This document shows positions 38,533 through 47,367 of a stretch of DNA of 64,000 nucleotides, in pieces. The DNA comes from Deltaproteobacteria bacterium (lineage in GTDB: Bacteria; Desulfobacterota_D; UBA1144; Nemesobacterales; JAJCZQ01). A program made the position numbers and the translations under genes. The notes beneath the pieces are model-generated. The model was not told where the DNA came from, ran no database searches, and saw only the letters and a list, made by a program, of their open reading frames with translations. Positions within the stretch are counted from its first letter, which is position 1. Each line of letters begins with the position of its first letter. Where the stretch lies: assembly GCA_029262335.1 (NCBI GenBank), contig JAJCZQ010000026.1:1-64000 (forward strand). Reading direction: 5' to 3'.

Positions 38533-38649
38533 GGCCGGAAATATACCATATTATATGAATAATGCATAATATACATTTTATACATATAATATTTACATTA
38601 CAGCTACAATAATTTATAATATCTTTCATCCAGAGAGAGGAGGTACAAA

Positions 38650-39003
38650 ATGGGCTTAGAGTTAATAAAAAACCCGGAGAGTTGGAAAGAAGAGTGGGGA
38701 TTAAACAGTGGGCACTATACTGTTGAGGGCCTTATGTACAGGGCTGTAGAGGAATGCGTCGCAAATATGGAAAACCAGAAGATGCATCCCATTATGGTTA
38801 TTGCCGAATACATTGTGGAGATGAAGAAATACTATCCCGATGAATTTGTCAGCGATAATTTAATGAAGGCTGCTGCCCAGCTTTTAACAGAAAACTACAA
38901 CAAGGTGGAGGCTGATGAAATTTACTATTTCATGCTAAAGACCGAAATTGATCATAATTTTGGTTTAGACACAATAAAAAACCTTGTTAAAGAGTTCAGC
39001 TGA
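38650..39003 (+). CDS. Hypothetical cytoplasmic protein, 117 residues
   Basis: Begins MGLELIKNPESWKEEWGLNS behind an excellent GGAGGT, eight bases from ATG. No signal or membrane segment. Repeated helices with Met and Tyr (MKKYYPDEFVSDNLMKAAAQ, EADEIYYFMLKTEIDHN) suggest an all-alpha fold. No family recognised. A terminator-like hairpin follows. Divergent from the RHH protein; that neighbour may control it, which is inference. Confidence 0.75.
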   Translation: MGLELIKNPESWKEEWGLNSGHYTVEGLMYRAVEECVANMENQKMHPIMVIAEYIVEMKKYYPDEFVSDNLMKAAAQLLTENYNKVEADEIYYFMLKTEIDHNFGLDTIKNLVKEFS

Positions 39004-39020
39004 CCTTCGGTGAAATCCAG

Positions 39021-39055
39021 GTGTAAATATTAAATTTATTTACACTTTAAATTTT
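39021..39055 (+). terminator. Hairpin after the 117-residue gene
   Basis: GTGTAAATA and TATTTACAC enclose a seven-base loop and are followed by TTTAAATTTT. A second palindrome, ATTGAATA-N10-TATTCAAT (39068-39093), lies just before the next gene and may be an operator. Confidence 0.55.
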
Positions 39056-39139
39056 GCAATATATTATATTGAATAATTGAATTTCTATTCAATTATGATT
39101 TTTTTGCAAATTAATACTGGGCGAGAAGGTTAATTTACT

Positions 39140-39370
39140 TTGGAAAAGAAAAATCTTGAAGACAAGATGAGCGCAATTGGGCTTAAGCGTAACAAGATTG
39201 AAAAACTCAAGGTCTTTATTGACCAAAAGAACTCTTCAAAAAACGTCAGGTTTAATTTTGGCGCAAATACCGTTGATTTCAAAGACGAAGAATTTGAAAA
39301 CGGTTTGCTAAATGAAATTGCTGAAAAATTAATAAACCAGCTGGAAAATGAAATAAAATCCTTAGATTAA
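39140..39370 (+). CDS. Hypothetical small Lys/Glu-rich protein
   Basis: 76 residues from TTG 39140 with AAGG about ten bases upstream; ATG 39167 is an alternative start. Sequence is charged, helical and soluble: KLKVFIDQKNSSKNVRFNFG, then EIAEKLINQLENEIKS. No recognised family. Convergent with the following small periplasmic protein gene. Confidence 0.6.
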   Translation: MEKKNLEDKMSAIGLKRNKIEKLKVFIDQKNSSKNVRFNFGANTVDFKDEEFENGLLNEIAEKLINQLENEIKSLD

Positions 39371-39393
39371 ATTTTTATTCACCTTTGTAGAAA

Positions 39394-39705
39394 TTAATTT
39401 ACTATAATAGTTTTTTTAATGATTACAGTAGGTTTGGCCTCAACCGGCACACCTATTACTTCAATTGCAACCAGCTTCCCATCCTTTTCTGATGCCTGGA
39501 CCCTGTAGCCGGTGGATATGTCTTTGAGTTTGCTTTGTACCGCCTGAAGATTATAAATCTGGCCTGCATTATCCTGAATCCTGACTACATTGTCACCTAC
39601 CAGGGTAACTTCTCCGGTAATCTCCTGCATTGATGATGCATTTAGTCCTGAACTAAGAAAAAGAGTAATAACAAATACAAATAAAATAGAAGTAAATCTT
39701 TTCAT
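39394..39705 (-). CDS. Small periplasmic protein
   Basis: 103 residues with a signal peptide (RFTSILFVFVITLFLSSGLNA) and a mature beta-rich domain of about 75 residues (EITGEVTLVGDNVVRIQDNA, DISTGYRVQASEKDGKLVAI) that looks like a small OB-fold or NusG-like barrel. The ATG has GGAGG at -8. No named family. Not clearly linked to neighbours. Confidence 0.75.
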   Translation of the reverse strand: MKRFTSILFVFVITLFLSSGLNASSMQEITGEVTLVGDNVVRIQDNAGQIYNLQAVQSKLKDISTGYRVQASEKDGKLVAIEVIGVPVEAKPTVIIKKTIIVN

Positions 39706-39807
39706 AACAATACCTCCGGGTATTAATTTTGATCAGATTCACCCTCGCCTCTAGTTATAAGTATGGGGAAAGAGAATTGAACTTCAAGGATTTTATTTAT
39801 TAAAAAT

Positions 39808-40410
39808 CTAAGCGTCTATGTTTATATAACCGGGCTGGTTTTCTATCCGTCTGCACCACTTTTCAACATTAGAAAATTCCGAAATGTCTATACCGCCCTC
39901 ATTTGCAAGCAGTATATATGGATAACAGCACATATCAGCTACTGAGTAACGCCCGGCAAGAAAATCGTTATTGGCTAAATGATCTTCCATAATTGAAAGG
40001 GACTGTTTTCCCTGCTGCTGATGCGATTCAAGCTGGGTCTGGTCAAAATTTCCTTCACCTAGAAATTTAAGATAATATCTCGATACTGCAAGGTACGGAT
40101 CAATTGAAGTCTTACCAAAAATTGACCACTGCATAATCCTGCCAAATTCTTCGGGTGTGTCTGAAAAAAATGCATTTGGCGAATATTTCTTGGCAATATA
40201 AATGGCTACAGCATTAGATTCCCAGATTGTAAACTCCCCGTCTATAAGTACTGGTATTTTCTGGTTTGGATTCAGGCTGGTAAAACTTTCGGTCTTATGC
40301 TCCCCTTCAAACAGCTCTACCCTTACTTTTTCATAATCAAGGCCGAGGTGAGACAAAAGAAGCCTTGCCTTGTAGCAGTTACCCGATAGGGGATGGTCAT
40401 ATAATTTCAT
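39808..40410 (-). CDS. Glutathione S-transferase family protein
   Basis: 200 residues. The thioredoxin-like N-domain starts MKLYDHPLSGNCYKARLLLS, with Ser in the conserved SxxxxK-like position, and shows LNPNQKIPVLIDGEFTIWES. The helical C-domain follows (LANNDFLAGRYSVADMCCYP). Likely cytosolic detoxification or related thiol transfer; substrate unknown. Downstream of a hotdog thioesterase by 37 bases on the gyrA strand. Confidence 0.9.
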   Translation of the reverse strand: MKLYDHPLSGNCYKARLLLSHLGLDYEKVRVELFEGEHKTESFTSLNPNQKIPVLIDGEFTIWESNAVAIYIAKKYSPNAFFSDTPEEFGRIMQWSIFGKTSIDPYLAVSRYYLKFLGEGNFDQTQLESHQQQGKQSLSIMEDHLANNDFLAGRYSVADMCCYPYILLANEGGIDISEFSNVEKWCRRIENQPGYINIDA

Positions 40411-40447
40411 ATTCTAATCCTGATATTCTGTAATTTTAATTAACTGT

Positions 40448-40939
40448 TTAATCCATAATAAAGCTAAGGAATTTTTCATTAAAATTTTCCTCGCCAAACA
40501 CCTTGAATAGTGCTTTCCTGTTCGGAAGAAAATAAAGTACATTGGCCTTAGTGAGTATATCTTTGCCCGCCTTTATCACAGTCTCAACTTCTACCCTTCG
40601 TTTTTCATGGTTTGATATTTTGCCTGAAACAACGAGTTCGGTATCCATTGGTACCGGTTTTAAATAGCTAAGATCAATTTTTGCAGTAAGTCCAATCTTT
40701 TTTATACAGTCAAACATTGCCCAGTATGCTACTTCATCTATCAGTGCACACTGTACACCACCATGAAGTATTCCGGGAAAACCATTAAAGTGCAGCTCGG
40801 GTTTGATCTTTGAAAAGACTTCTTTCCTTTCATCATCAGCATAAAATTTTAACCTGAGCCCGTGGCTGTTATTCGGGTGACAGGCAAAACAGTTATTGCC
40901 GGGAAAATCCAGGAATGAATTTTCTACTTCTCTTATCAT
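40448..40939 (-). CDS. PaaI-like hotdog thioesterase
   Basis: 163 residues. NNCFACHPNNSHGLRLKFYA at the start has a CxxC-like pair, and HFNGFPGILHGGVQCALIDE is the conserved HGG-x-xxx-Asp/Glu motif of PaaI thioesterases. Long form with a leading segment, as in 4HBT proteins near electron-transfer genes. Seven bases downstream of gyrA, so co-transcribed. Acyl-CoA substrate unknown. Confidence 0.87.
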   Translation of the reverse strand: MIREVENSFLDFPGNNCFACHPNNSHGLRLKFYADDERKEVFSKIKPELHFNGFPGILHGGVQCALIDEVAYWAMFDCIKKIGLTAKIDLSYLKPVPMDTELVVSGKISNHEKRRVEVETVIKAGKDILTKANVLYFLPNRKALFKVFGEENFNEKFLSFIMD

Positions 40940-40946
40940 GCAGTAA

Positions 40947-43379
40947 TTAATCTCTCTCTACTACTTTAGCAACAGCAGCCACTCTTTCATCATCTGCAAG
41001 TCCAATGAGCCTTAACCCCTGTGCTCCTCTTCCGTATACGCTGATCTCGGATACTTTCATCCTAATCACCTTGCCGCCATGTGTTGTTATTATCATGATT
41101 TCCATATCATTTGTGACCTGGAATGCGCATACAACCTTTCCGTTTTTACCGGTTGTTTTAATTGTCATAACGCCTTTTCCGCCACGGCCCGTAATCCTGT
41201 AGGCATCCACAATGGTCCTCTTTCCGTATCCCATCTCGGTTACGGTCAGCACCTGTGCTTCGGGCGTCTCAAGCACCTCAAGGCTAACTACATGGTCACC
41301 TTTACCCAGCCTTATGCCTCTTACCCCTGTTGCACTCCTTCCCATGTCCCTAACATCATGTTCATCAAACCTTATTGCCTGGCCGTCTCTTGATGTTATA
41401 AGAATTTCGTTGGTACCATCTGTGATTCTAGCACCAATAAGTTCGTCTTTATCTTTAATGTTTATGGCAATAATTCCTCCAACCCTTGGCCTTGAGTATG
41501 CCATCAGTTTTGTCTTCTTAATAACACCGTTTTTAGTTCCCATGATAATAAATTTATCTTCTTCAAACTTGGTTACGGGAAGTACAGCCGCAACAGTCTC
41601 GGTGTCAGCAAGATTAAGAAGGTTTACCATGGCTTTACCCCTGGTGTTTACACCCGACTCGGGTATTTCGTGTACTTTAAGCCAGTAACATTTTCCAAGA
41701 TTTGAGAAAAACAGTACGTAATTATGCCTTGAGGCAACAAACAGGTCTTCAACAAAATCAGTATCTTTGGTATTAATCCCTGTTCTTCCTTTTCCGCCTC
41801 TTTTCTGGCTTCTGTATACACTGAGAGGGGTTGTTTTTATATAGCCTTCATGAGTGATTGTAACCACCATGTCTTCATCAGCTATCAGGTCTTCTATGGA
41901 AAGCTCTTCAGCGCTGTCCATAATCTCAGTCCTTCTTTTATTTGCAAACTGGTCTCTTATCTGAAGCAGTTCATCCTTGGCTATGTTTAAAATCAACGCT
42001 TCGCTTGCCAGTATTCCAAGAAGGCGTTCTACTGTTTTAATTAGTTCTTTTCTTTCTTCAAGTATCTTATCGGTTTCAAGTGCAGTAAGCCTTTGCAGCC
42101 TCATATCCAAAATTGCCTGGGCCTGAATATCGCTAAGGGAAAGCTTGCTGATCAGCCCCTCTTTTGCTATCTGCGGGCTTTGTGACTTCCTGATCAGTTT
42201 TATTACTTCATCAATGTTATCAAGTGCGATCTTTAGCCCTTCCAGTATATGGAGCCTTGCTTCTGCCTTTGCCAGCTCAAACTGTGTACGCCTTGTGATA
42301 ACTTCTTTTCTGTGGTCAATAAACTGTGCTATTGTTTCTTTGAGCGTAAGCACTTTCGGCTGGTTTCTTACAAGCGCAAGCATTATCACGCCAAATGAAG
42401 AATCCATAGGGGTGTGCTTATATAGCTGGTTGAGAATCACTGCTGCATGCTCTCCGCGTTTAATCTCTATCACGAGCCTTATTCCGTCGCGGTCCGATTC
42501 GTCGCGGATATCTGATATGCCTTTTATTTTTTCATCCCTTACAAGCTCGGCTATTCTTTCTGCAAGTTTTGCCTTGTTTACCTGATAGGGGAGTTCTTCT
42601 ACTATAATTATTTCCCTGTCGCCTTTCTTTTGCTTTTCTATCCTGGCTTTTGCCCTTAGTTTGAGAATACCCCTTCCGGTCTCATAAGCTGATTTGATAG
42701 GTTCTCTGCCAAGTATAAATCCACCGGTTGGGAAATCCGGCCCCGGCATATGTGTCATTAGTTCACTTATTGTAATATTCGGATTTTCGATCTGTGCAGT
42801 GACGGCATCTACAAGCTCTCCCAGATTATGGGGTGGTATGTTGGTAGACATTCCGACCGCTATACCGGAGGTACCGTTTAAAAGAAGATTAGGTACTTTT
42901 GTCGGCAGTACCATTGGCTCAGATTCACTGCCGTCATAGTTAGGTAAAAAATCAACAGTTTCTTTATCAAGGTCATCAAGCATCTGGGAAGCTACCCTGG
43001 CAAGCCTTACCTCGGTATACCTCATCGCTGCAGGTGAGTCTCCGTCAACAGAGCCAAAGTTACCCTGTCCGTCTACAAGCGGGGTCCTCATTGAAAAGTC
43101 CTGCGCCATCCTCACAAGTGTGTCGTATATGGCGCTGTCCCCATGGGGATGGTATTTACCCATAACGTCCCCTACAATCCTTGCTGATTTCTTATATGGC
43201 CTGTTCCAAGCATTTCCCACTTCATGCATTCCATAGAGAATTCTTCTATGGACAGGTTTAAGCCCGTCTCTTACATCCGGAAGGGCCCTCCCTACTATCA
43301 CACTCATGGAATAACTTAGATAAGATTCCTTCATCTCATCTTCAATATTTACAGGAAGAATCATTGGGTCCGTGGACAT
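40947..43379 (-). CDS. gyrA: DNA gyrase subunit A
   Basis: 810 residues. The catalytic Tyr is in [10 protein letters not shown]; the quinolone-determining region is [17 protein letters not shown] with Ser and Asp at the usual sensitive positions. The C-terminal pinwheel includes the GyrA box [12 protein letters not shown] short acidic tail seen in some species is absent. GyrA cuts and religates DNA in the negative supercoiling enzyme. gyrB is not in the window. GGAGG lies about 13 bases before ATG. Confidence 0.97.
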   Translation of the reverse strand: MSTDPMILPVNIEDEMKESYLSYSMSVIVGRALPDVRDGLKPVHRRILYGMHEVGNAWNRPYKKSARIVGDVMGKYHPHGDSAIYDTLVRMAQDFSMRTPLVDGQGNFGSVDGDSPAAMRYTEVRLARVASQMLDDLDKETVDFLPNYDGSESEPMVLPTKVPNLLLNGTSGIAVGMSTNIPPHNLGELVDAVTAQIENPNITISELMTHMPGPDFPTGGFILGREPIKSAYETGRGILKLRAKARIEKQKKGDREIIIVEELPYQVNKAKLAERIAELVRDEKIKGISDIRDESDRDGIRLVIEIKRGEHAAVILNQLYKHTPMDSSFGVIMLALVRNQPKVLTLKETIAQFIDHRKEVITRRTQFELAKAEARLHILEGLKIALDNIDEVIKLIRKSQSPQIAKEGLISKLSLSDIQAQAILDMRLQRLTALETDKILEERKELIKTVERLLGILASEALILNIAKDELLQIRDQFANKRRTEIMDSAEELSIEDLIADEDMVVTITHEGYIKTTPLSVYRSQKRGGKGRTGINTKDTDFVEDLFVASRHNYVLFFSNLGKCYWLKVHEIPESGVNTRGKAMVNLLNLADTETVAAVLPVTKFEEDKFIIMGTKNGVIKKTKLMAYSRPRVGGIIAINIKDKDELIGARITDGTNEILITSRDGQAIRFDEHDVRDMGRSATGVRGIRLGKGDHVVSLEVLETPEAQVLTVTEMGYGKRTIVDAYRITGRGGKGVMTIKTTGKNGKVVCAFQVTNDMEIMIITTHGGKVIRMKVSEISVYGRGAQGLRLIGLADDERVAAVAKVVERD

Positions 43380-43569
43380 TTAGTTTTAAGCCTCCGAAAA
43401 ATTAGAAAAATAGAAATTATTAATACTGGTAAACTTTCTTGGTTGTTGGAATATTCTAACCGTTTTTTTTATTAGTTTTAATAGTAAATTCAATTAATTT
43501 TAACAAATACCAATATCTTCATAAGTGCCCCAGATTGCTATATATTTGCACTATGGTAGTATATGCGAA

Positions 43570-44115
43570 ATGCAGGTTTTAACCGGAAAGGTAAAAGGGA
43601 GAAAACTAAAGGTCCCGAGTTCCAAAAAAGTAAGGCCTACTACAAGCAGGGTTAAGAAATCAATATTTGATATCCTTGGTGATTTAGAAGGGTTAAATGT
43701 ACTAGATCTCTTTGCAGGTTCAGGCAATCTTGGTATTGAAGCGTTGAGTAAAAATGCCTCAAATGTTACTTTTGTGGAAAAAGACAGGGCCGCATTCAGG
43801 CTGATTAATGAGAACATAGATAACTGCGGATTCGGCGACTTAACCAAAGTGATAAATAGTGACTTTGAGAAAGCCCTCAAACACCTTGAAAGAAAGGAAG
43901 AAAAGTTTGACCTGATTTTTATTGACCCGCCATATGAAATATATGATAAGGTAAGTTTTATTGATATGCTGCAATTATCAGTCACTGTTTTAAACAGTTT
44001 TGGTACAGTGGTAATGGAACATAATAAAGAACTATTTTTAGAAAATTTGGATTTTGACCTTGAAACTAGGAAATATGGCAGTACTAATATTACTTTTTTC
44101 TGGAGCAAAAATTAA
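43570..44115 (+). CDS. rsmD: 16S rRNA (guanine966-N2)-methyltransferase RsmD
   Basis: The track starts at a GTG; family start MQVLTGKVKGRKLKVPSSKK is at ATG 43570, giving 181 residues. Motifs: VRPTTSRVKKSIFDIL, VLDLFAGSGNLGIEAL (SAM-binding) and FIDPPYE (the DPPY catalytic motif). The enzyme methylates 16S rRNA helix 31. Its TAA is followed immediately by the coaD ATG, the usual bacterial pairing. Divergent from gyrA across about 190 AT-rich bases with no other feature seen. Confidence 0.95.
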   Translation: MQVLTGKVKGRKLKVPSSKKVRPTTSRVKKSIFDILGDLEGLNVLDLFAGSGNLGIEALSKNASNVTFVEKDRAAFRLINENIDNCGFGDLTKVINSDFEKALKHLERKEEKFDLIFIDPPYEIYDKVSFIDMLQLSVTVLNSFGTVVMEHNKELFLENLDFDLETRKYGSTNITFFWSKN

Positions 44116-44598
44116 ATGAGCAGAGTTGCAATTTACCCGGGTTCCTTTGACCCCTTTACATTCGGACACCTCGATATTATTGAACGCGGTTCAAAAGTGT
44201 TTGATAAGATGGTTGTGGCAGTTGCTTATAATGTTTCCAAGAATACTACATTCTCAATCGAGGAGCGTGTAGAAATTATTGATGAAGTATTTAAAGACAA
44301 CGACAGGGTGGAGGTAGACAGTTTTAAGGGACTCCTTGTCGACTATGCAAAATCAAAAGGTACTAACATTGTTCTAAGAGGTATGAGGTCCGTTTCGGAC
44401 TTTGAATATGAAATGCAAATGGCGCATGCAAACAAATCACTTGACCCCGGACTTGAAACAGTATTTATGGTTACTAGCAGGAAGTATTCTCACATAAGCT
44501 CTTCCCTCATAAGGGAGATTGTTTCACTTGGCGGTTCAGCAGGGGATTTAGTGCCTGAAGTCGTAGAAAAAAAACTAAAACAGAAGCTCCAGAATTAG
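44116..44598 (+). CDS. coaD: Phosphopantetheine adenylyltransferase
   Basis: 160 residues, the normal CoaD length. The nucleotidyltransferase start VAIYPGSFDPFTFGHLDII has the TxGH motif in FGHLD-form, GTNIVLRGMRSVSDFEYEMQ is the ligand-contact region, and ISSSLIREI is the ISSTxIR motif. It makes dephospho-CoA from phosphopantetheine; with coaX (18.3 kb) two CoA steps are encoded here. Starts directly after the rsmD stop. Confidence 0.96.
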   Translation: MSRVAIYPGSFDPFTFGHLDIIERGSKVFDKMVVAVAYNVSKNTTFSIEERVEIIDEVFKDNDRVEVDSFKGLLVDYAKSKGTNIVLRGMRSVSDFEYEMQMAHANKSLDPGLETVFMVTSRKYSHISSSLIREIVSLGGSAGDLVPEVVEKKLKQKLQN

Positions 44599-44608
44599 GA
44601 GGAATAAA

Positions 44609-45802
44609 TTGAAACTAGCAAACAGAGTGCAGAATCTGAAGCCATCTGCTACGCTCGCAATTACGGCGAAAGCCAAGGCACTAAAGGCTGAAGGAATAGA
44701 TGTCATAGGTTTTGGTGCAGGAGAGCCGGACTTTGATACGCCCGATAATGTAAAAGATGAGGCAATTAATGCCATCAATGAAGGTTTCACAAAATACACA
44801 GTGGTTGGTGGCACCGACGAACTAAAAGACGCCATAATAGCCACCCTTAAACGTGATCATAATTTAAGTTATGAAAGAAGTGAAATTCTTGTTTCCTGCG
44901 GCGCAAAGCACACGATATACAACATCACCCAGGCCCTTTTTGAAGCCGGTGATGAAGTAATAATACCAGCACCATACTGGGTCTCTTACCCCGACCAGAT
45001 AATGTTAACTGGAGCAACTCCCGTGATATTACAGACGGAGGAATCAAACAAATTTAAGATTGACCCAGAAGAGCTCAGAAAGTGTATCAATTCAAATACA
45101 AGCGCCATTATACTTAACTACCCGTCAAACCCCACCGGGACCACTTATTCCGAGGATGAACTGCGCGTTATTGTAGATATCTGCCTCGAAAACGGAATGA
45201 CCATAATCTCAGACGAGATATACGAAAAGATCCTTTATGGCGACAACGTACATGTTCCGGTAGCTGCGCTGAGTAAAGAAGCGCGGGAATCAACAATACT
45301 TGTTAACGGTGTTTCAAAATCATATTCAATGACTGGGTGGAGAATAGGCTATGCAGCAGGAGACAAAGAAGTTATTTCTGCTATGTCCAAGCTTCAGGGA
45401 CAGTCCACATCCAACCCAACTTCCATATCCCAGATGGCCACAATAGAAGCATTAAACGGCCCCCAGGGATTTATAAATGAAAGGGCGCAGGAATTTCACA
45501 GGCGCAAAAACTATATTGTCACAAGGTTAAACAGTATAGACGGGTTCAGCTGTTTTGATCCGCTTGGGGCATTTTATGTTTTCCCGAGTATATCAGGATT
45601 TATAGGCAAAGAGTTTAACGGCAAAAAAATCAGCGGCTCCATAGATTTTACAGAGTTTTTACTTGAAGAAGCCAAAGTAGCAGTAGTTCCGGGAATAGCT
45701 TTTGGCAAGGAAGACTATCTAAGAATTTCATATGCAACTTCAATGAAAAATATTGAAGAAGGTATGGACCGGATAGAAAGAGCAGTTAAACAACTAACGT
45801 AA
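44609..45802 (+). CDS. aspC: Class I PLP aminotransferase (aspartate aminotransferase type)
   Basis: 397 residues from TTG 44609, with an ideal AGGAGGAA upstream. Fold-type I markers are GAGEPDFDTPDNVKDEAI, NYPSNPTGTTYSEDEL and the PLP Lys in VNGVSKSYSMTGWRIGYAAG. The Thr/Asn-rich family Ib pattern fits bacterial aspartate/prephenate aminotransferases. Cytoplasmic transamination between aspartate and 2-oxoglutarate is likely. Ten bases after coaD. Exact substrate is inference. Confidence 0.93.
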   Translation: MKLANRVQNLKPSATLAITAKAKALKAEGIDVIGFGAGEPDFDTPDNVKDEAINAINEGFTKYTVVGGTDELKDAIIATLKRDHNLSYERSEILVSCGAKHTIYNITQALFEAGDEVIIPAPYWVSYPDQIMLTGATPVILQTEESNKFKIDPEELRKCINSNTSAIILNYPSNPTGTTYSEDELRVIVDICLENGMTIISDEIYEKILYGDNVHVPVAALSKEARESTILVNGVSKSYSMTGWRIGYAAGDKEVISAMSKLQGQSTSNPTSISQMATIEALNGPQGFINERAQEFHRRKNYIVTRLNSIDGFSCFDPLGAFYVFPSISGFIGKEFNGKKISGSIDFTEFLLEEAKVAVVPGIAFGKEDYLRISYATSMKNIEEGMDRIERAVKQLT

Positions 45803-45805
45803 ACA

Positions 45806-46912
45806 ATGGATAAAATAAGGCTTGGATTATCTGCAACACTATCAGGTATCTACAGCCTTCAGGGTATTGATTCACTAAATGGATTAATACTCTGGTCCGA
45901 ATATCAAAACAGCCTTGGCGGAATAGAAGTAAAAGAGTTTGGGGGAAATCTTCCTGTTGAACTGGTCTTTTTTAACGACGAGAGTAAAGCTGAAAAAACT
46001 GCCAAAATTACTTCACGGTTAATTAACGAAGAAAATATTGATCTGCTTCTGGGGCCGTATTCAAGCAGCCTGAGCCTTGCCTGTGCCAAAGTGGCTGAAG
46101 AATCCGGAAGAATTCTCTGGAATTACGGTGGTTCCACGGATGAAATATTAAGCGATGAATATAAAAACACGGTTACATTTATTACGCCGGCAAGCCGTTA
46201 CTTTGACCCCTATCTCAATTTTTTAAAAGATATTAGTCCCAATGATCTTCGTATTGGGGTTGTATATGCCGAAGACAGCGGGTTTTCACGCCAGGTATCC
46301 GGTGGGGCCGTTCGTTTCTGCAAAGAAAACTCTATATTTCACAAAACATACAAATATAAAAGCGGCACCGATGATTTTTCAGCCATCGCTGACCAGATAA
46401 GAAAAGACTCCATTAAGACCGTAATTGGAGTTGGCAGGTTTCATGACGATCTAAGGTTTGCTTCTTACCTTAAGGGGTTAAACGTATGCCTTCCCGGCGC
46501 CAGCATAGAGGAGTTTAAAATTAAACTGGGAAAAGACAGCGAAGGTTTCTGTTCCATATCCCAGTGGGAGCCCAGGATAAATATAATTCCTGATTTTGGT
46601 ATAGATTCTGCTTCTTTCACAGAGCTTTATTCAGCCCGTTTTGGCAAAATTCCGGACTACGTTTCGGCCCAGTCATTTAACATTGGGAATATTCTTACAC
46701 ATTTTATAGAAACCCTTGGTACTGTTGATGAACACAGGTTAAGAGATGAGATAGTAAATTCCGGATTTAATACATTTTATGGTGAATTTTCAGTTGGATT
46801 AACCAATAAATTTCAGACCGGCCATAAGACCGTTGCTACCCAATGGCAAAATGGGAAAAAGGAGATCATCTATCCCCCCGAGCATTCAACAGCTGAATAT
46901 GTTGAACCCTGA
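45806..46912 (+). CDS. Leu/Ile/Val-type periplasmic-binding-fold protein without signal peptide
   Basis: 368 residues, three bases after the aminotransferase stop. The sequence begins directly with the mature fold (MDKIRLGLSATLSGIYSLQG), without any hydrophobic leader in frame. It shows LLLGPYSSSLSLACAKVAEE and the NYGGSTDEI loop of type I bile binding-protein family (Peripla_BP_6). Members normally bind amino acids or amides for ABC import; here cytosolic location is predicted, unless an unusual leader is used. No permease genes are adjacent. Confidence 0.87.
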   Translation: MDKIRLGLSATLSGIYSLQGIDSLNGLILWSEYQNSLGGIEVKEFGGNLPVELVFFNDESKAEKTAKITSRLINEENIDLLLGPYSSSLSLACAKVAEESGRILWNYGGSTDEILSDEYKNTVTFITPASRYFDPYLNFLKDISPNDLRIGVVYAEDSGFSRQVSGGAVRFCKENSIFHKTYKYKSGTDDFSAIADQIRKDSIKTVIGVGRFHDDLRFASYLKGLNVCLPGASIEEFKIKLGKDSEGFCSISQWEPRINIIPDFGIDSASFTELYSARFGKIPDYVSAQSFNIGNILTHFIETLGTVDEHRLRDEIVNSGFNTFYGEFSVGLTNKFQTGHKTVATQWQNGKKEIIYPPEHSTAEYVEP

Positions 46913-46952
46913 TAAAAACAAGGGCAAGTCAATGCGTGCACTGACTCGCCCT
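46912..46952 (-). terminator. Reverse-strand intrinsic terminator
   Basis: On the reverse strand AGGGCGAGTCAGTG pairs with CATTGACTTGCCCT (14 pairs including two G-U wobbles) and is followed by TGTTTTTATC. On the forward strand the wobbles become A-C mismatches and there is no U-tract, so the orientation is reverse although no gene is annotated upstream on that strand. Confidence 0.65.
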
Positions 46953-46995
46953 ATGGAGGATGGGGAATGAAAGCTTATAGATATATCTTCGTTAA
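46913..46995 (-). ncRNA. Candidate sigma-54-dependent small RNA
   Basis: A transcript of about 83 bases is predicted from the start site 12 bases past the -12 GC of the promoter at 47005-47021 to the terminator U-tract. Before the hairpin it has an unpaired C-rich stretch, CAUUCCCCAUCCUCCAUA, which contains UCCUCC, the complement of the Shine-Dalgarno GGAGGA. The hairpin pairs only on this strand. This is an inference from motifs; no homologous RNA family is recognised. A competing reading is a 40-codon forward ORF (46967-47089). Confidence 0.4.
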
Positions 46996-47004
46996 TATAT
47001 TAAT

Positions 47005-47021
47005 TGGCAATAATCATGCCA
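47005..47021 (-). promoter_or_regulatory. Sigma-54-type promoter of the sRNA candidate
   Basis: Reverse strand TGGCATGATTATTGCC: TGGCAT at -24, TTGCC at -12, GG-N10-GC spacing. The whole TGGCA-N7-TGCCA is also a palindrome, so an operator is an alternative. The palindrome at 47123-47146 sits where an enhancer-binding activator would bind. Confidence 0.45.
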
Positions 47022-47288
47022 TTAGACCATTTTTTAAGAAGAAATCCCCACCACAAAATAATTTATTAATCATCCCAACCAGTTACTAGTGATACATAAA
47101 ATTTATTATAAATATATTCTAAACTAACTAAGAATAATTAGCTAGTCATAATTTGTATTATTTTAAACAATTTTTGCGCATGTTTACCCAACAACAATAT
47201 TATATGCCCTTTTTTTGGGAATAAATCATTTATTTTAAATATTCAGGCTAATTTTTAACTATAAAAACATTACAAATTCGTATTTCTG

Positions 47289-47340
47289 TAAAAAAATAAC
47301 CCCATTCACCTTCAACTGTTAGAACAGGTTAAGTAAATGG
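47289..47340 (-). terminator. Intrinsic terminator of the FN3-like gene
   Basis: On the reverse strand CCATTTACTTAACCTGTT...AACAGTTGAAGGTGAATGG forms an imperfect long hairpin followed by GGTTATTTTTTT. Confidence 0.65.
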
Positions 47341-47367
47341 AGCTATCACAAAGAAGGCTACATAGTA

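Larger units (their letters stand above)
46913..47367. other. 455-base gene-free region
   Basis: Between the binding protein and the FN3-like gene. It holds the reverse-strand terminator and sRNA candidate, the promoter near 47010, the palindrome ACTAACTAA-N6-TTAGCTAGT (47123-47146; one mismatch), about 105 bases upstream of that promoter, and a second reverse-strand terminator at 47289-47340. The rest is AT-rich. The forward ORF 46967-47089 has GGAGG but no recognisable product. Confidence 0.6.

Noticed and set aside
46967-47089. Forward 40-codon ORF with GGAGG
   Set aside because: Possible but unsupported: composition is that of AT-rich random sequence, and the terminator pairing favours the reverse strand. 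Kept as the main alternative to the small RNA.
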